A stretch of 64,000 bases of DNA, taken from contig NZ_LBMU02000025.1 in NCBI RefSeq assembly GCF_001005085.2, positions 124,001 through 188,000 on the forward strand, written 5' to 3'. The position numbers and the translations under genes were made by a program. Source of the stretch: Streptomyces humi. Lineage in GTDB: Bacteria > Actinomycetota > Actinomycetes > Streptomycetales > Streptomycetaceae. Shown here one piece after another: positions 9,391 through 17,320 of this stretch; positions within the stretch are counted from its first letter, which is position 1; each line of letters starts with the position of its first letter. The notes beneath the pieces were generated by a model. That model was not told the origin of the DNA and did not search any database. It saw only the letters and a list, made by a program, of their open reading frames with translations.

Positions 9391-11472
9391 TCAGCAGTGG
9401 AGGGGGTTGGCGATGGTGACGTAGACGGACTGGGTGTCGACCGGACCGACGAGCTCGTCGAGGCCGTGCAGGCGGGTCAGCAGGTTGGCCTTGCAGCGCA
9501 GGACCGGTGAGTCGAGCAGACGGGCGGGCAGGGAGCTGCGCAGCCGGGCGGGTCCGCGGGCCGTCTCGGTGAGGAACCCTCGGAACGCCGCGAGGAGCAG
9601 ACGCTCGTCGGCGAGCCGCTGGGAGCCGAACGCTCCGATGAGGCCGAAGACGTTGTTGATGCCGAGGTAGTAGGCGAAGCGCTCGTCGGTGACCTCGTCG
9701 GAGACGAAGGTGTCGCTCTGCTCGCCGATGCCGGGCAGCCGGGCATCCAGGTCGGCCCGCCGGGACTCGCGGAAGTAGTAGCCCTGGTTGTCTCGGTAGC
9801 GGCCGCCGGCGGGCCAGCCGTCGGCGTCCAGCAGGAGCAGGGTGTTCTGCTGATGCGCCTCGAGCGCGACGCCGACCTCGCCGTCCAGCCACAGCACCGG
9901 GCGGACGACCTGCTCCAGGTAGCGCAGGAACCACTCGGCGCTGACGGCGCCGACGGGCCGGCCGGTGCGTTCGGCGAGCCGGGCGACCACCCGGGCCAGC
10001 CGGGAGCGGTGCGGCTGCGGTGAACTGCCGTACGGCCTGTGGTTCGGTTGGTGGTTCGGTTGGTGGTTCGGTTTGGCGTTCGACGCCGGGGTCTCGTGGG
10101 GCCGGGGCGTGACCAGTCCGGCGACGCAGGACACGTCGTCGGCGGGGGTGAACGGGTTGTGCCGGACCATCACGTCGAGTCCTTGCACGGGCCAGCCGTC
10201 CTGGTCGTCGACGGCCAGCCAGGCGGGGTCGCGCACGATGTCGAAGCCCGGGTGGACGGCCTGCCACTGCTCGGCGAGGCCGGTGCGCAGCAGACGGTGC
10301 ACCTCGACGCCTCGGTGGAGTTCCTTGCGGAGGTTCTCACGGCGGGAGTTGGTGATGCGCAGGCCCAGCGACAGCTTGAGCATGGCGGGAGCACCGGTGC
10401 GGTGGACGGTGCGTACGGAGGAGGTGGGGTACCAGGGGGCACCGAGAGGGCCCAGGTCGCGGAGGAGTCCGGCGTCGAGGAGGGCGGCGGGCACCTCGCG
10501 GAGACGGAGCTCGCGGGCCTGCCAGGGGTGCAGGGGCAGGGCGGCGGCATGACCGTCCGGCATCGGCAGGGGCTGGTCCGTGAGGCGTCGCATGAGGTCG
10601 GGTGCGGGCACGGGACGGCCGCGTTCGGTCCAGGCCGAGTCGGTGGCGAGCAGGGAGGAGTGGACCGTCATCCAGTGCAGTGGAAAGGAGCCGCGCAGCT
10701 CCGGTGAGTAACGCCGGGCCTCGGACTCGGTCAGGCCCTCCCGGCTCTTCGGGGTCGGGTGCAGCGGATGCCCGAGAAGGAGCGCCTGCTCGGCGGCGAG
10801 GAAACGGTCGGGGCCGTCGGCGGGACGGGCGCGCCGGTCCGCGATGAAGGTGGCGGTGCGGCGCAGGGAGTCGGCGACGCGGGCCACGAGGTCGTCCTCG
10901 GAGGAGACGTCCAGGGCGTCCTGGGTGGCGGACGCGCCCTCGCCGACACGAAGTACGCCGCCGGCGACGGCTCGGCCGGGGTCGGCAGCGGCTCGGCCGG
11001 GGTCGGCGACGGCTCGGCCGGGGTCGGCGACGGCTCGGACAGCCGTGCCCTTGGGTCCGTGTGCTGTCTCGCGGGCGAGCAGGGCGGCGAGGGTGACCGC
11101 GTCCACAGGCGGGGCGGAGCCGGGGGCGCCGGAGAGCTGGGGTGGGCCGAAGCGGTGCCAGCCCGTCGGGGACCAGTGGCGGACCGGGGTGATCAGGACG
11201 GTGCCGCTGGCGGGCAGCGGGATGCGGAGGGTGCCGTTGTCGGGCGCGGGGAGGATCGTCTCGCGCACCCAGCAGCGGAGCAGGTTCTCCACGGCCGCGG
11301 CCTGGGCGGCGGTGTGGGGATCCGGGTGTTCCAAAAGGTCCTCCGTGTCGTCGTTCGACCTTTCGGGCCGGCCGGCGCGGCCGCGTTGCTGGGGAACCGA
11401 CTCGGCGAGTGGAACGGGGCGTCCCTGTGGGCCCTGGTCTCCGGGGTCGTCGGGATCGGGGGTGGCGTTCAC
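9391..11472 (-). CDS. IucA/IucC-family NIS siderophore synthetase
   Basis: About 693-aa NRPS-independent siderophore synthetase, which adenylates a carboxylate (citrate-type) and joins it to an amine or hydroxylamine. Family landmarks: HPLHPTPKSREG, LPLHPWQ, the SSVRTVH segment, MLKLSLGLRITNSRREN and a C-terminal ferric-reductase-like region (KANLLTRLHGLD). It is longer than the usual 580-620 residues because of in-frame tandem insertions: AVADPGR repeats (10966-11037) and NHQP repeats near 10040-10075. The GTG at 11472 (VNATPDPDD) is chosen because GAGGAA lies 4 nt upstream; earlier in-frame starts have only low-complexity sequence. A 198-bp gap separates it from the acyltransferase gene. 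Confidence 0.85.
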   Translation of the reverse strand: MNATPDPDDPGDQGPQGRPVPLAESVPQQRGRAGRPERSNDDTEDLLEHPDPHTAAQAAAVENLLRCWVRETILPAPDNGTLRIPLPASGTVLITPVRHWSPTGWHRFGPPQLSGAPGSAPPVDAVTLAALLARETAHGPKGTAVRAVADPGRAVADPGRAAADPGRAVAGGVLRVGEGASATQDALDVSSEDDLVARVADSLRRTATFIADRRARPADGPDRFLAAEQALLLGHPLHPTPKSREGLTESEARRYSPELRGSFPLHWMTVHSSLLATDSAWTERGRPVPAPDLMRRLTDQPLPMPDGHAAALPLHPWQARELRLREVPAALLDAGLLRDLGPLGAPWYPTSSVRTVHRTGAPAMLKLSLGLRITNSRRENLRKELHRGVEVHRLLRTGLAEQWQAVHPGFDIVRDPAWLAVDDQDGWPVQGLDVMVRHNPFTPADDVSCVAGLVTPRPHETPASNAKPNHQPNHQPNHRPYGSSPQPHRSRLARVVARLAERTGRPVGAVSAEWFLRYLEQVVRPVLWLDGEVGVALEAHQQNTLLLLDADGWPAGGRYRDNQGYYFRESRRADLDARLPGIGEQSDTFVSDEVTDERFAYYLGINNVFGLIGAFGSQRLADERLLLAAFRGFLTETARGPARLRSSLPARLLDSPVLRCKANLLTRLHGLDELVGPVDTQSVYVTIANPLHC
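10966..11037. repeat. 21-bp tandem repeat inside the NIS synthetase gene
   Basis: Three near-identical 21-bp units (10966-10986, 10987-11007, 11008-11028) plus a partial copy, encoding the heptapeptide AVADPGR. The unit length keeps the reading frame. Confidence 0.85.
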
Positions 11473-11773
11473 GGGGTTCCTCGGGGCTCGGGCGGTGTGG
11501 ATGCGCGTCGTGCGGGAGGGGCGAGCGGGGCCGACGGGGTCGGGAGTCGAGTACGGCGGGTCGGAGCGGGCGGCGAAGGAGAGAGACGGGAAACGGGAGA
11601 TGGGAGAGAACACGGATGGGGGCCGGTCCGGTCACGGTGGGCCGGCCGGGAGCGAGGTCCTTCACGGCTGCCAGGGTCATGCTGGCGTCCTGGGCCTTGC
11701 CCACGTCCAGGGTCGTGCCGGTCCTCAGGAGCTTCGGGGGCCTTCCGGCTCGTCCGGTTTCCGGGCGCCCCGG
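11473..11773 (-). other. 301-bp spacer inside the siderophore operon
   Basis: Gap between the aminotransferase stop and the synthetase start. In-frame codons continue upstream of the chosen GTG but encode only Pro/Arg/Ser-rich sequence. I see no separate gene, hairpin or iron box here. An internal promoter is possible but not demonstrable by eye. Confidence 0.4.
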
Positions 11774-13402
11774 CTAGTCGGCCGGATCCTTGAGGCCGTC
11801 TGGTTGGCGGGGGCGGACGCCGTGGGCGGCCGGGTCGCGGGCCACCGCCGCCACGGCGTCGGCGAGGCGGTCCATCACGGCGGCGGCCTGTTCGTCGGTG
11901 ATCGTCAGCGGCGGGAGAAGCCTCACGACAGCGGCGTGGCGTCCACCCAGTTCAACGATCAGGCCCCGTTCCAGGCAGGCTCGTTGGACGGCGGCGGCCA
12001 GCTCGGGGGCGGCGGGGTGCGGTCCGACGGACCCGGTCCCGGACCGGGAGCCGGAGCCGAACCCGGACCCGGACCGGGAGCCGGAGCCGGGCCGAGAGCT
12101 GGAGTCGGAGCCGGGCCGAGAGCCGGAGCCGGAGCCGGACCGAGAGCCGGAGCCGAACCCGGACCCGGGCCGAGAGCCGGAGTCGGAGTCGGACCCGGAC
12201 CGAGAGTCGGAGTCGGAACCGGAGTCAGGAGGGCTCTCCCCCCACGGACGTCGTTCCGTCTCTGGGTCGACCAGTTCCACGCCGATCATCAGGCCCCGGC
12301 CGCGTACGTCTCCCACGCAGGCGAAATCGTTCTTGAGTCGGCCGAGTTGGCTCAGCATGCGGGTGCCGAGCAGGCGGGCTCGGTCGGCGAGGGCGTTCTC
12401 GCGGACGTGGGCGAGGGTGGCGGTACCGGCGGCCATGGCGAGCTGGTTGCCGCGGAAGGTGCCGGCGTGGGCGCCGGGTTCCCAGACGTCGAGGTCGTCG
12501 CGGTAGACGACGACCGCGAGGGGGAGGCTGCCGCCGATGGCCTTGGAGAGGACCATCACGTCAGGGGTGACGCCGCTGTGCTCGACGGCCCAGAAGGCGC
12601 CGGTCCGGCCCACCCCGGTCTGGATCTCGTCCGCGATCAGGGGGATGGACCGGTCCGCCGTGAGCCGGCGCATCCGGCGGAGCCAGTCGTCGGGGGCGGG
12701 CAGCACTCCGCCCTCGCCCTGGACGGGTTCGAGGATCATGCCGGCGGGCTGCGGGACGCCGGACTTGGGGTCGTCGAGCAGGGACTCGGTCCAGCGGGCG
12801 GCGAGTTCCGCGCCCTGCGGGCCGCCGACGCCGAACGGGCAGCGGTAGTCCTGCGGATAGGGCAGCCGGGCGACCCGGACGTCGCCTGCTCCGCCGGAGG
12901 CGGCCAGCGCACCCTCGGTCATCCCGTGGTAGGCGCCGGTGAAGGCGAGGACGCCGGTGCGTCCGGTCGCGGCGCGCACCAGCTTGAAGGCGGCCTCGAC
13001 GGCGTCCGTCCCGGCGGGTCCGCAGAACTGGACGCGGGCGCGGCCTGCGAGGCCGGGCGGCAGGGTGCGGAACAGTTCGGTGATGAAGGCGTCCTTCACG
13101 GGGGTCGCCAGATCGAGTACCGAGAGCGGAGCGCCGGAGTCGAGTACCTTGCGGATCGCCTCCAGCACGACGGGGTGGTTGTGGCCGAGCGCGAGGGCGC
13201 CGGCACCGGAGAGACAGTCCAGGTACCGGCGGCCGTCGGCGCCCTCGATGGTCAGTCCGCGTGCCCGCACCGGCACGATGGGGAGGGCTCGGGCATAGGT
13301 GCGGGCCCGCGACTCGCGCGCGGACTGGCGCCTGAGAATCACCTCGTGCGCCCCGGGTGCTCCCCCGAACGTTTCCCCGGTCACCGACTCCGTCACGGCC
13401 AC
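11774..13402 (-). CDS. Diaminobutyrate-2-oxoglutarate aminotransferase with low-complexity insertion
   Basis: 542-aa class III aminotransferase, probably forming 2,4-diaminobutyrate from aspartate semialdehyde as a siderophore building block. Landmarks: [64 protein letters not shown] and the PLP lysine in [11 protein letters not shown]. After [15 protein letters not shown] the fold is interrupted by about 65 residues of Ser/Gly/Arg/Asp repeats, then resumes at [20 protein letters not shown]; homologues have nothing comparable (recalled). The GTG at 13402 follows GGAGG with 10-nt spacing. First gene of the siderophore operon, divergent from the glucarate genes. Confidence 0.87.
   Translation of the reverse strand: MAVTESVTGETFGGAPGAHEVILRRQSARESRARTYARALPIVPVRARGLTIEGADGRRYLDCLSGAGALALGHNHPVVLEAIRKVLDSGAPLSVLDLATPVKDAFITELFRTLPPGLAGRARVQFCGPAGTDAVEAAFKLVRAATGRTGVLAFTGAYHGMTEGALAASGGAGDVRVARLPYPQDYRCPFGVGGPQGAELAARWTESLLDDPKSGVPQPAGMILEPVQGEGGVLPAPDDWLRRMRRLTADRSIPLIADEIQTGVGRTGAFWAVEHSGVTPDVMVLSKAIGGSLPLAVVVYRDDLDVWEPGAHAGTFRGNQLAMAAGTATLAHVRENALADRARLLGTRMLSQLGRLKNDFACVGDVRGRGLMIGVELVDPETERRPWGESPPDSGSDSDSRSGSDSDSGSRPGSGFGSGSRSGSGSGSRPGSDSSSRPGSGSRSGSGFGSGSRSGTGSVGPHPAAPELAAAVQRACLERGLIVELGGRHAAVVRLLPPLTITDEQAAAVMDRLADAVAAVARDPAAHGVRPRQPDGLKDPAD
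12031..12229. repeat. Microsatellite-like insertion in the aminotransferase gene
   Basis: About 200 bp of imperfect 6-bp units (CCGGAG, CCGAGA and similar on the plus strand) encoding alternating Ser-Gly, Ser-Asp and Ser-Arg. The length keeps the frame. Such a tract is prone to slippage. Confidence 0.85.
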
Positions 13403-13573
13403 GGCTCGCTGTCCTCCCGCTGTCCAGGGGCGAGTTGTTCGGGGGGTACCGGACACAGGCAGCCGGAGCCCCACCGCTACAACCCCGGACCGTCCGGCGG
13501 GTTACGGGTCGCTCCGAAGATCCTTGCCGTCACTTTGGGATCCTCCGCCCTTCGGTGAACTCCCCGTCATGTC

Positions 13574-13603
13574 TTGACATGCGGATCAAGAGGTTCGTAG
13601 CTT
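13574..13603 (+). promoter_or_regulatory. Putative sigma-70-like promoter of the glucarate operon
   Basis: TTGACA (13574-13579) and TAGCTT (13598-13603) with an 18-bp spacer, directly before the inverted repeat at 13618-13640. Confidence 0.55.
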
Positions 13604-13617
13604 GGGCCGGTATTTAG

Positions 13618-13640
13618 ATCCATGAAGAGAATTCATGGAT
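13618..13640. promoter_or_regulatory. Operator-like perfect inverted repeat before the glucarate operon
   Basis: ATCCATGAA and TTCATGGAT separated by GAGAA form a perfect 9-bp dyad, AT-rich in a GC-rich genome. It lies just downstream of the proposed promoter and 18 bp before the first start codon, a classic repressor position. The regulator is unknown and no regulator gene is adjacent. Confidence 0.75.
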
Positions 13641-13657
13641 ATGAACACGAGGGAGCC

Positions 13658-14569
13658 ATGAAGTTCCAAGGAGTGTTGTTCTTCCCGGTCACGCCCTTCG
13701 CGGCGGACGGCTCGCTGGACGAGGACCGGCTCGCCCGGCACATCGGGTCCGGGGTGGCGGCAGGCGCCGGGGGCGTGTTCGTGGCCTGCGGCACCGGCGA
13801 GTTCCACGCGCTCACGACCGACGAGATCGAGCGGGCCACCCGGGTCGCGGTCACCGTCACCGCCGGGCGGGTGCCGGTGCTGGCGGCGGCCGGCGGCCCC
13901 GTGCCGGTCGCCCGTGACCAGGTCGCCCGCATCGGGGCGGCGGGCGCCGACGGGCTCCTGCTGCTGCCGCCGTACCTGGTGAACGCGCCGCAGCAGGGCC
14001 TGGTCCGGTACGTCGAGGAGGTCACCGCCGCGACGGCGCTGCCGGTCGTCTTCTACCAGCGCGGCACGGCCCGGTTGACCGAGCAGACGGCGGCGGCGAT
14101 CGCGGCCCTGCCACGGGTCGTCGGCCTCAAGGACGGCATCGGCGACATCGAGCAGATGCAGCGCATCGTCCGGGCGGTCGGTCAGGTGCCCGGGAAGGGC
14201 GACGACTTCGCGTTCTTCAACGGTCTGCCCACCGCCGAGATGACCGCCCTCGCCTACCGGGGCATCGGCGTCGGCCTGTACTCGTCGGCGGTGTTCGCGT
14301 TCGCCCCCGAGATCGCCGTGGCCTTCCACCGGGCGCTCGAAGACGGTGACTCACCGCTCGTGCGCACCCTCCTGGACGAGTTCTACGGGCCGCTCGTACG
14401 GCTCCGCGACGAGGTGCCCGGTTATGCCGTGGCGCTGGTCAAGGCCGGGGTGGCACTCCGCGGTCCGGCCGTGGGCGGGGTCCGCGCGCCGCTCGTCGAC
14501 CCCACGCCGGAGCATGTGGCCCGGCTCGCGGCACTCATCGATCACGGACTGGAGGTCGTCCACGCATGA
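13658..14569 (+). CDS. 5-dehydro-4-deoxyglucarate dehydratase
   Basis: 303-aa member of the DapA/NanA aldolase superfamily. It converts 5-keto-4-deoxyglucarate to 2-oxoglutarate semialdehyde with loss of water and CO2, the step after glucarate dehydratase. Visible: FFPVTPFAADGSLD start, GTGEFHALTTDE in place of the dihydrodipicolinate synthase GTTGE motif, the tyrosine in VVFYQRG and the Schiff-base lysine in VVGLKDGIGD. ATG at 13658 follows GAGGGAG; an in-frame ATG at 13622 lies inside the operator. Its stop overlaps the next gene by 4 nt (ATGA), indicating translational coupling. Confidence 0.9.
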   Translation: MKFQGVLFFPVTPFAADGSLDEDRLARHIGSGVAAGAGGVFVACGTGEFHALTTDEIERATRVAVTVTAGRVPVLAAAGGPVPVARDQVARIGAAGADGLLLLPPYLVNAPQQGLVRYVEEVTAATALPVVFYQRGTARLTEQTAAAIAALPRVVGLKDGIGDIEQMQRIVRAVGQVPGKGDDFAFFNGLPTAEMTALAYRGIGVGLYSSAVFAFAPEIAVAFHRALEDGDSPLVRTLLDEFYGPLVRLRDEVPGYAVALVKAGVALRGPAVGGVRAPLVDPTPEHVARLAALIDHGLEVVHA

Positions 14570-15816
14570 AGCCCACCCGGATCAGGGAACTGGTCATCAC
14601 CCCCATCGCCTTCCGCGACCCGCCGCTGCTCAACTCGAACGGCGTGCACGAGCCGCTCGCGCTGCGGATCGTGCTGCAACTGGTCCTGGAGGACGGCACC
14701 GTGGGGCTCGGGGAGTCCCCCGGTGGGACGGCGCGTCTGGAGCGCCTCGAGGCGGCCGCCAACACGGTCGTCGGCCTGGACGTCTTCGACACGACGGCGG
14801 TGTCGGCGGCGATCGACGCGGCGCTGCTGCCGACCGTGCCCAGTTCCCACGAACGCGGCTGGACCACGAGCGCGGTGGAGGTGGCCTGTCTCGACGCCCA
14901 GGGCAAGCTGCTCGGACGCCCGGTCAGCGATCTGCTCGGCGGTACGGTCCGGGAGTCGGTGCCGTTCGCGGCGTACCTCTTCTACAAGTGGGCGGAGCAC
15001 CCGGCCCTGGACGGCCGCCCGGCGGTCGGCGACGACTGGGGCCCGGCGCTGGACCCGGCCGGGGTCGTCGGGCAGGCGCGGCTCATGCAGGAGCGGTACG
15101 GCTTCCGGTCGTTCAAGCTGAAGGGCGGTGTGTTCCCGCCGGACGAGGAGATCGCGGCGATGCGGGCGCTGGCCGAGGCGTTCCCCGGGCAGCCGCTGCG
15201 GCTCGACCCCAACGTGGCCTGGTCGGTGGAGACGTCGAAGTACGTCGCCGACGAGCTCGCGGACGTCCTCGAATACCTGGAGGACCCGACCGCGGGCATC
15301 GAGGGCATGGCGGCGGTGGCGAAGGACTCGCCCCTCCCCCTCGCCACCAACATGTGCGTGGTGGCCTGGGAGCACCTCAGGCCCGCGATCGAGCAGAACG
15401 CGATCCAGGTGCTGCTCACCGACCACCACTACTGGGGCGGACTGCGACGCACCCGTGAACTCGCGGCCGTCTGCGAGGCGTTCGGGATCGCGCTGTCCAT
15501 GCACTCCAACTCGCACCTCGGCATCAGCCTCGCCGCGATGACCCATGTCGCGGCGGCCATCCCGAACCTGGACCACTCCTGCGACACGCACTACCCGTGG
15601 AACGGCGCGGACGACGTGATCCGGCCCGGGGTACTGGAGTTCAAGGACGGGGAGGTCCGCGTCCCCACCGGTCCCGGACTCGGTGTGGAACTCGATCACG
15701 AGGTTCTCGACCGTCTGCACCGCCTGTACCTGGAGTCGGGAATGCGCACACGGGACGACACCGGTTACATGCGGCGCGTGGATCCCGGCTACGAACTGCG
15801 GTTGCCTCGCTGGTGA
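14566..15816 (+). CDS. Glucarate dehydratase (enolase superfamily)
   Basis: 416-aa mandelate racemase/enolase superfamily enzyme that dehydrates D-glucarate to 5-keto-4-deoxyglucarate. Landmarks: the catalytic lysine motif FKLKGG, metal ligands in LRLDPNVAW, YLEDPT and LATNMCV, the IQVLLTDHHYWGG strand and the catalytic-side segment MHSNSHLGIS. Length and motifs fit glucarate dehydratase better than muconate cycloisomerase or racemases. It is coupled to the upstream dehydratase, so the pair takes glucarate to 2-oxoglutarate semialdehyde. The final semialdehyde dehydrogenase and a transporter are not visible nearby. Confidence 0.88.
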   Translation: MKPTRIRELVITPIAFRDPPLLNSNGVHEPLALRIVLQLVLEDGTVGLGESPGGTARLERLEAAANTVVGLDVFDTTAVSAAIDAALLPTVPSSHERGWTTSAVEVACLDAQGKLLGRPVSDLLGGTVRESVPFAAYLFYKWAEHPALDGRPAVGDDWGPALDPAGVVGQARLMQERYGFRSFKLKGGVFPPDEEIAAMRALAEAFPGQPLRLDPNVAWSVETSKYVADELADVLEYLEDPTAGIEGMAAVAKDSPLPLATNMCVVAWEHLRPAIEQNAIQVLLTDHHYWGGLRRTRELAAVCEAFGIALSMHSNSHLGISLAAMTHVAAAIPNLDHSCDTHYPWNGADDVIRPGVLEFKDGEVRVPTGPGLGVELDHEVLDRLHRLYLESGMRTRDDTGYMRRVDPGYELRLPRW

Positions 15817-15915
15817 GACCCGTAGCGAAACCGTTGCCCGGCCATGAGTGGACCCCCACAGCGAGCGCATAGTGTGTGGCGCTGAAGTTCCTTACCGACA
15901 GGGGGAGTCACCACC

Positions 15916-17139
15916 ATGCGATCCATCCGGCCGTCGTCCGTCCTTCGGCGGGGAGGGCGCGCGCCCCGGGCGCTGGCGGGCGTCGCGCTCGCCTCCGCGC
16001 TGGCGCTCACCGTCGGCGCGTGCAGCGGCTCCGGCGACGACAACGCGGGCGGCCCGGCGTCCGCGTCCGTCACGTCGGACCCCGGCGACGGCAAGATAAA
16101 GATCCCGGACGACATCAAGAACAAGCTCAAAGAGCACGGGATCGACATCGACAAGTGGAAGCACGGCGCCTGGAAGAACTGGGACCGGGACGACTGGCTG
16201 CGTGAGGCCAACGACTTCGTCAACCCCATCATCAAGGGCCTGTGGGACCCACACCGGATGCGGGACGCCGACGACCCGGACAAGAACAAGGGCGTCGACG
16301 ACAACGACCTCTCGGGCGACCAGGGGGTGACCGATCCGGCTCCGGCACCGGTTCAGGCGAAGGCGGTCCCGCCGACGTACCACGCCGGCGCGGCCACGGC
16401 CGGGAAGGTCTTCTTCGACGCCCCCGAGGGCACGATGGTCTGCTCGGCGACGGTCGTCGAGGACCCCGCGCACCCGGGCAAGTCCAACCTGGTGTGGACG
16501 GCGGGACACTGTGTGCACGCCGGGAAGAAGGGCGGCTGGTACCGCAACATCGCGTTCGTGCCGTCGTACAACGACAGGGGCCTGACCGGTGCGGCGCTGG
16601 CGAAGGCGACCCGGTCCGAGGTCGCGCCGTACGGGGTGTGGTGGGGTGACGGGGCGCAGACCTCGCAGCAGTGGATCGACCAGGGCGGCGAGACCGGCGG
16701 CGACGGCGCGTCGTACGACTACGCGGTGATCCATGTGACGCCGGAGCAGGGCAGTGGGGGCAAGTCCCTGGAGGAGACGATCGGTTCGGCGCTCCCGGTG
16801 AACTTCGACGCGCCGGCCGTGCCGAAGGTGTCGAGCATCACCGCCACCGGGTATCCGGCGGCCAAGCCGTACGACGGGTCCTTGCTGTACCAGTGCGCGG
16901 ACAAGCCGGGGCGGCTGTCGGTGGACGCGGCGGCGCCGACGATGTACCGGATCGGGTGCACGATGACCGGCGGGGCGTCCGGCGGCGGCTGGGTGGAGAA
17001 GGGTGCCGACGGGAAGGTGGCGCTGGTCTCCAACACGTCCATCGGGCCGGTGAGTTCGGGATGGCTGGCCGGGCCGCGGTTCGGTGATGTGGCCAAGGGC
17101 GTGTACGAGACGGTCAGCAACGAGTTCGCTGATCAGTGA
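15916..17139 (+). CDS. Secreted lipoprotein serine peptidase, trypsin-like
   Basis: 407-aa protein with a signal peptide (RGGRAPRALAG, then a hydrophobic stretch) ending in the lipobox LTVGAC, so a membrane-anchored exoprotein. A linker of about 110 charged residues (KNKLKEHGIDIDKWKHG region) precedes a chymotrypsin-fold domain: His in VWTAGHC, Asp in YDYAVIH, Ser in TGGASGGGW. This resembles Streptomyces trypsin-like or V8-like peptidases. ATG at 15916 follows GGGGGAG. It stands alone and ends at the bidirectional hairpin shared with hflX. Substrate unknown. Confidence 0.87.
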   Translation: MRSIRPSSVLRRGGRAPRALAGVALASALALTVGACSGSGDDNAGGPASASVTSDPGDGKIKIPDDIKNKLKEHGIDIDKWKHGAWKNWDRDDWLREANDFVNPIIKGLWDPHRMRDADDPDKNKGVDDNDLSGDQGVTDPAPAPVQAKAVPPTYHAGAATAGKVFFDAPEGTMVCSATVVEDPAHPGKSNLVWTAGHCVHAGKKGGWYRNIAFVPSYNDRGLTGAALAKATRSEVAPYGVWWGDGAQTSQQWIDQGGETGGDGASYDYAVIHVTPEQGSGGKSLEETIGSALPVNFDAPAVPKVSSITATGYPAAKPYDGSLLYQCADKPGRLSVDAAAPTMYRIGCTMTGGASGGGWVEKGADGKVALVSNTSIGPVSSGWLAGPRFGDVAKGVYETVSNEFADQ

Positions 17140-17199
17140 GGGCGGCTGATATCGCCTTGTCGCCGTAGGGGGACGGTGGTTCGGCGGCCGACGGCCGTC

Positions 17200-17240
17200 G
17201 TGGGTTGCTCGCGCAGTTCCCCGCACCCCTGAAAGACAAG
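17200..17240 (+). repeat. Streptomyces-type intergenic repeat (copy A)
   Basis: GGGTTGCTCGCGCAGTTCCC followed by a CGCACCCCTGAAAGACAAG stretch. A related copy starting with TGGTCGCGCAGTTCC lies at about 24009-24065, between dapF and the membrane protein gene. I recall this kind of sequence as common between Streptomyces genes; function unknown. Confidence 0.5.
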
Positions 17241-17269
17241 GGACTCCGCCCCTGAACGACAAGAGACAC

Positions 17270-17305
17270 AAGGCCCCGCTCCTCGGTCGAGGGGAGCGGG
17301 GCCTT
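17270..17305. terminator. Bidirectional terminator between peptidase gene and hflX
   Basis: 13-bp perfect stem AAGGCCCCGCTCC / GGAGCGGGGCCTT with a 10-nt loop, between convergent genes. Confidence 0.85.
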
Positions 17306-17320
17306 CGGTCGTGCCGGGTG

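Noticed and set aside
13403..13657. Iron box (DmdR operator) for the siderophore operon
   Set aside because: No TTAGGTTAGGCTAACCTAA-like 19-mer was found; the only strong dyad in this gap belongs to the glucarate operon side.
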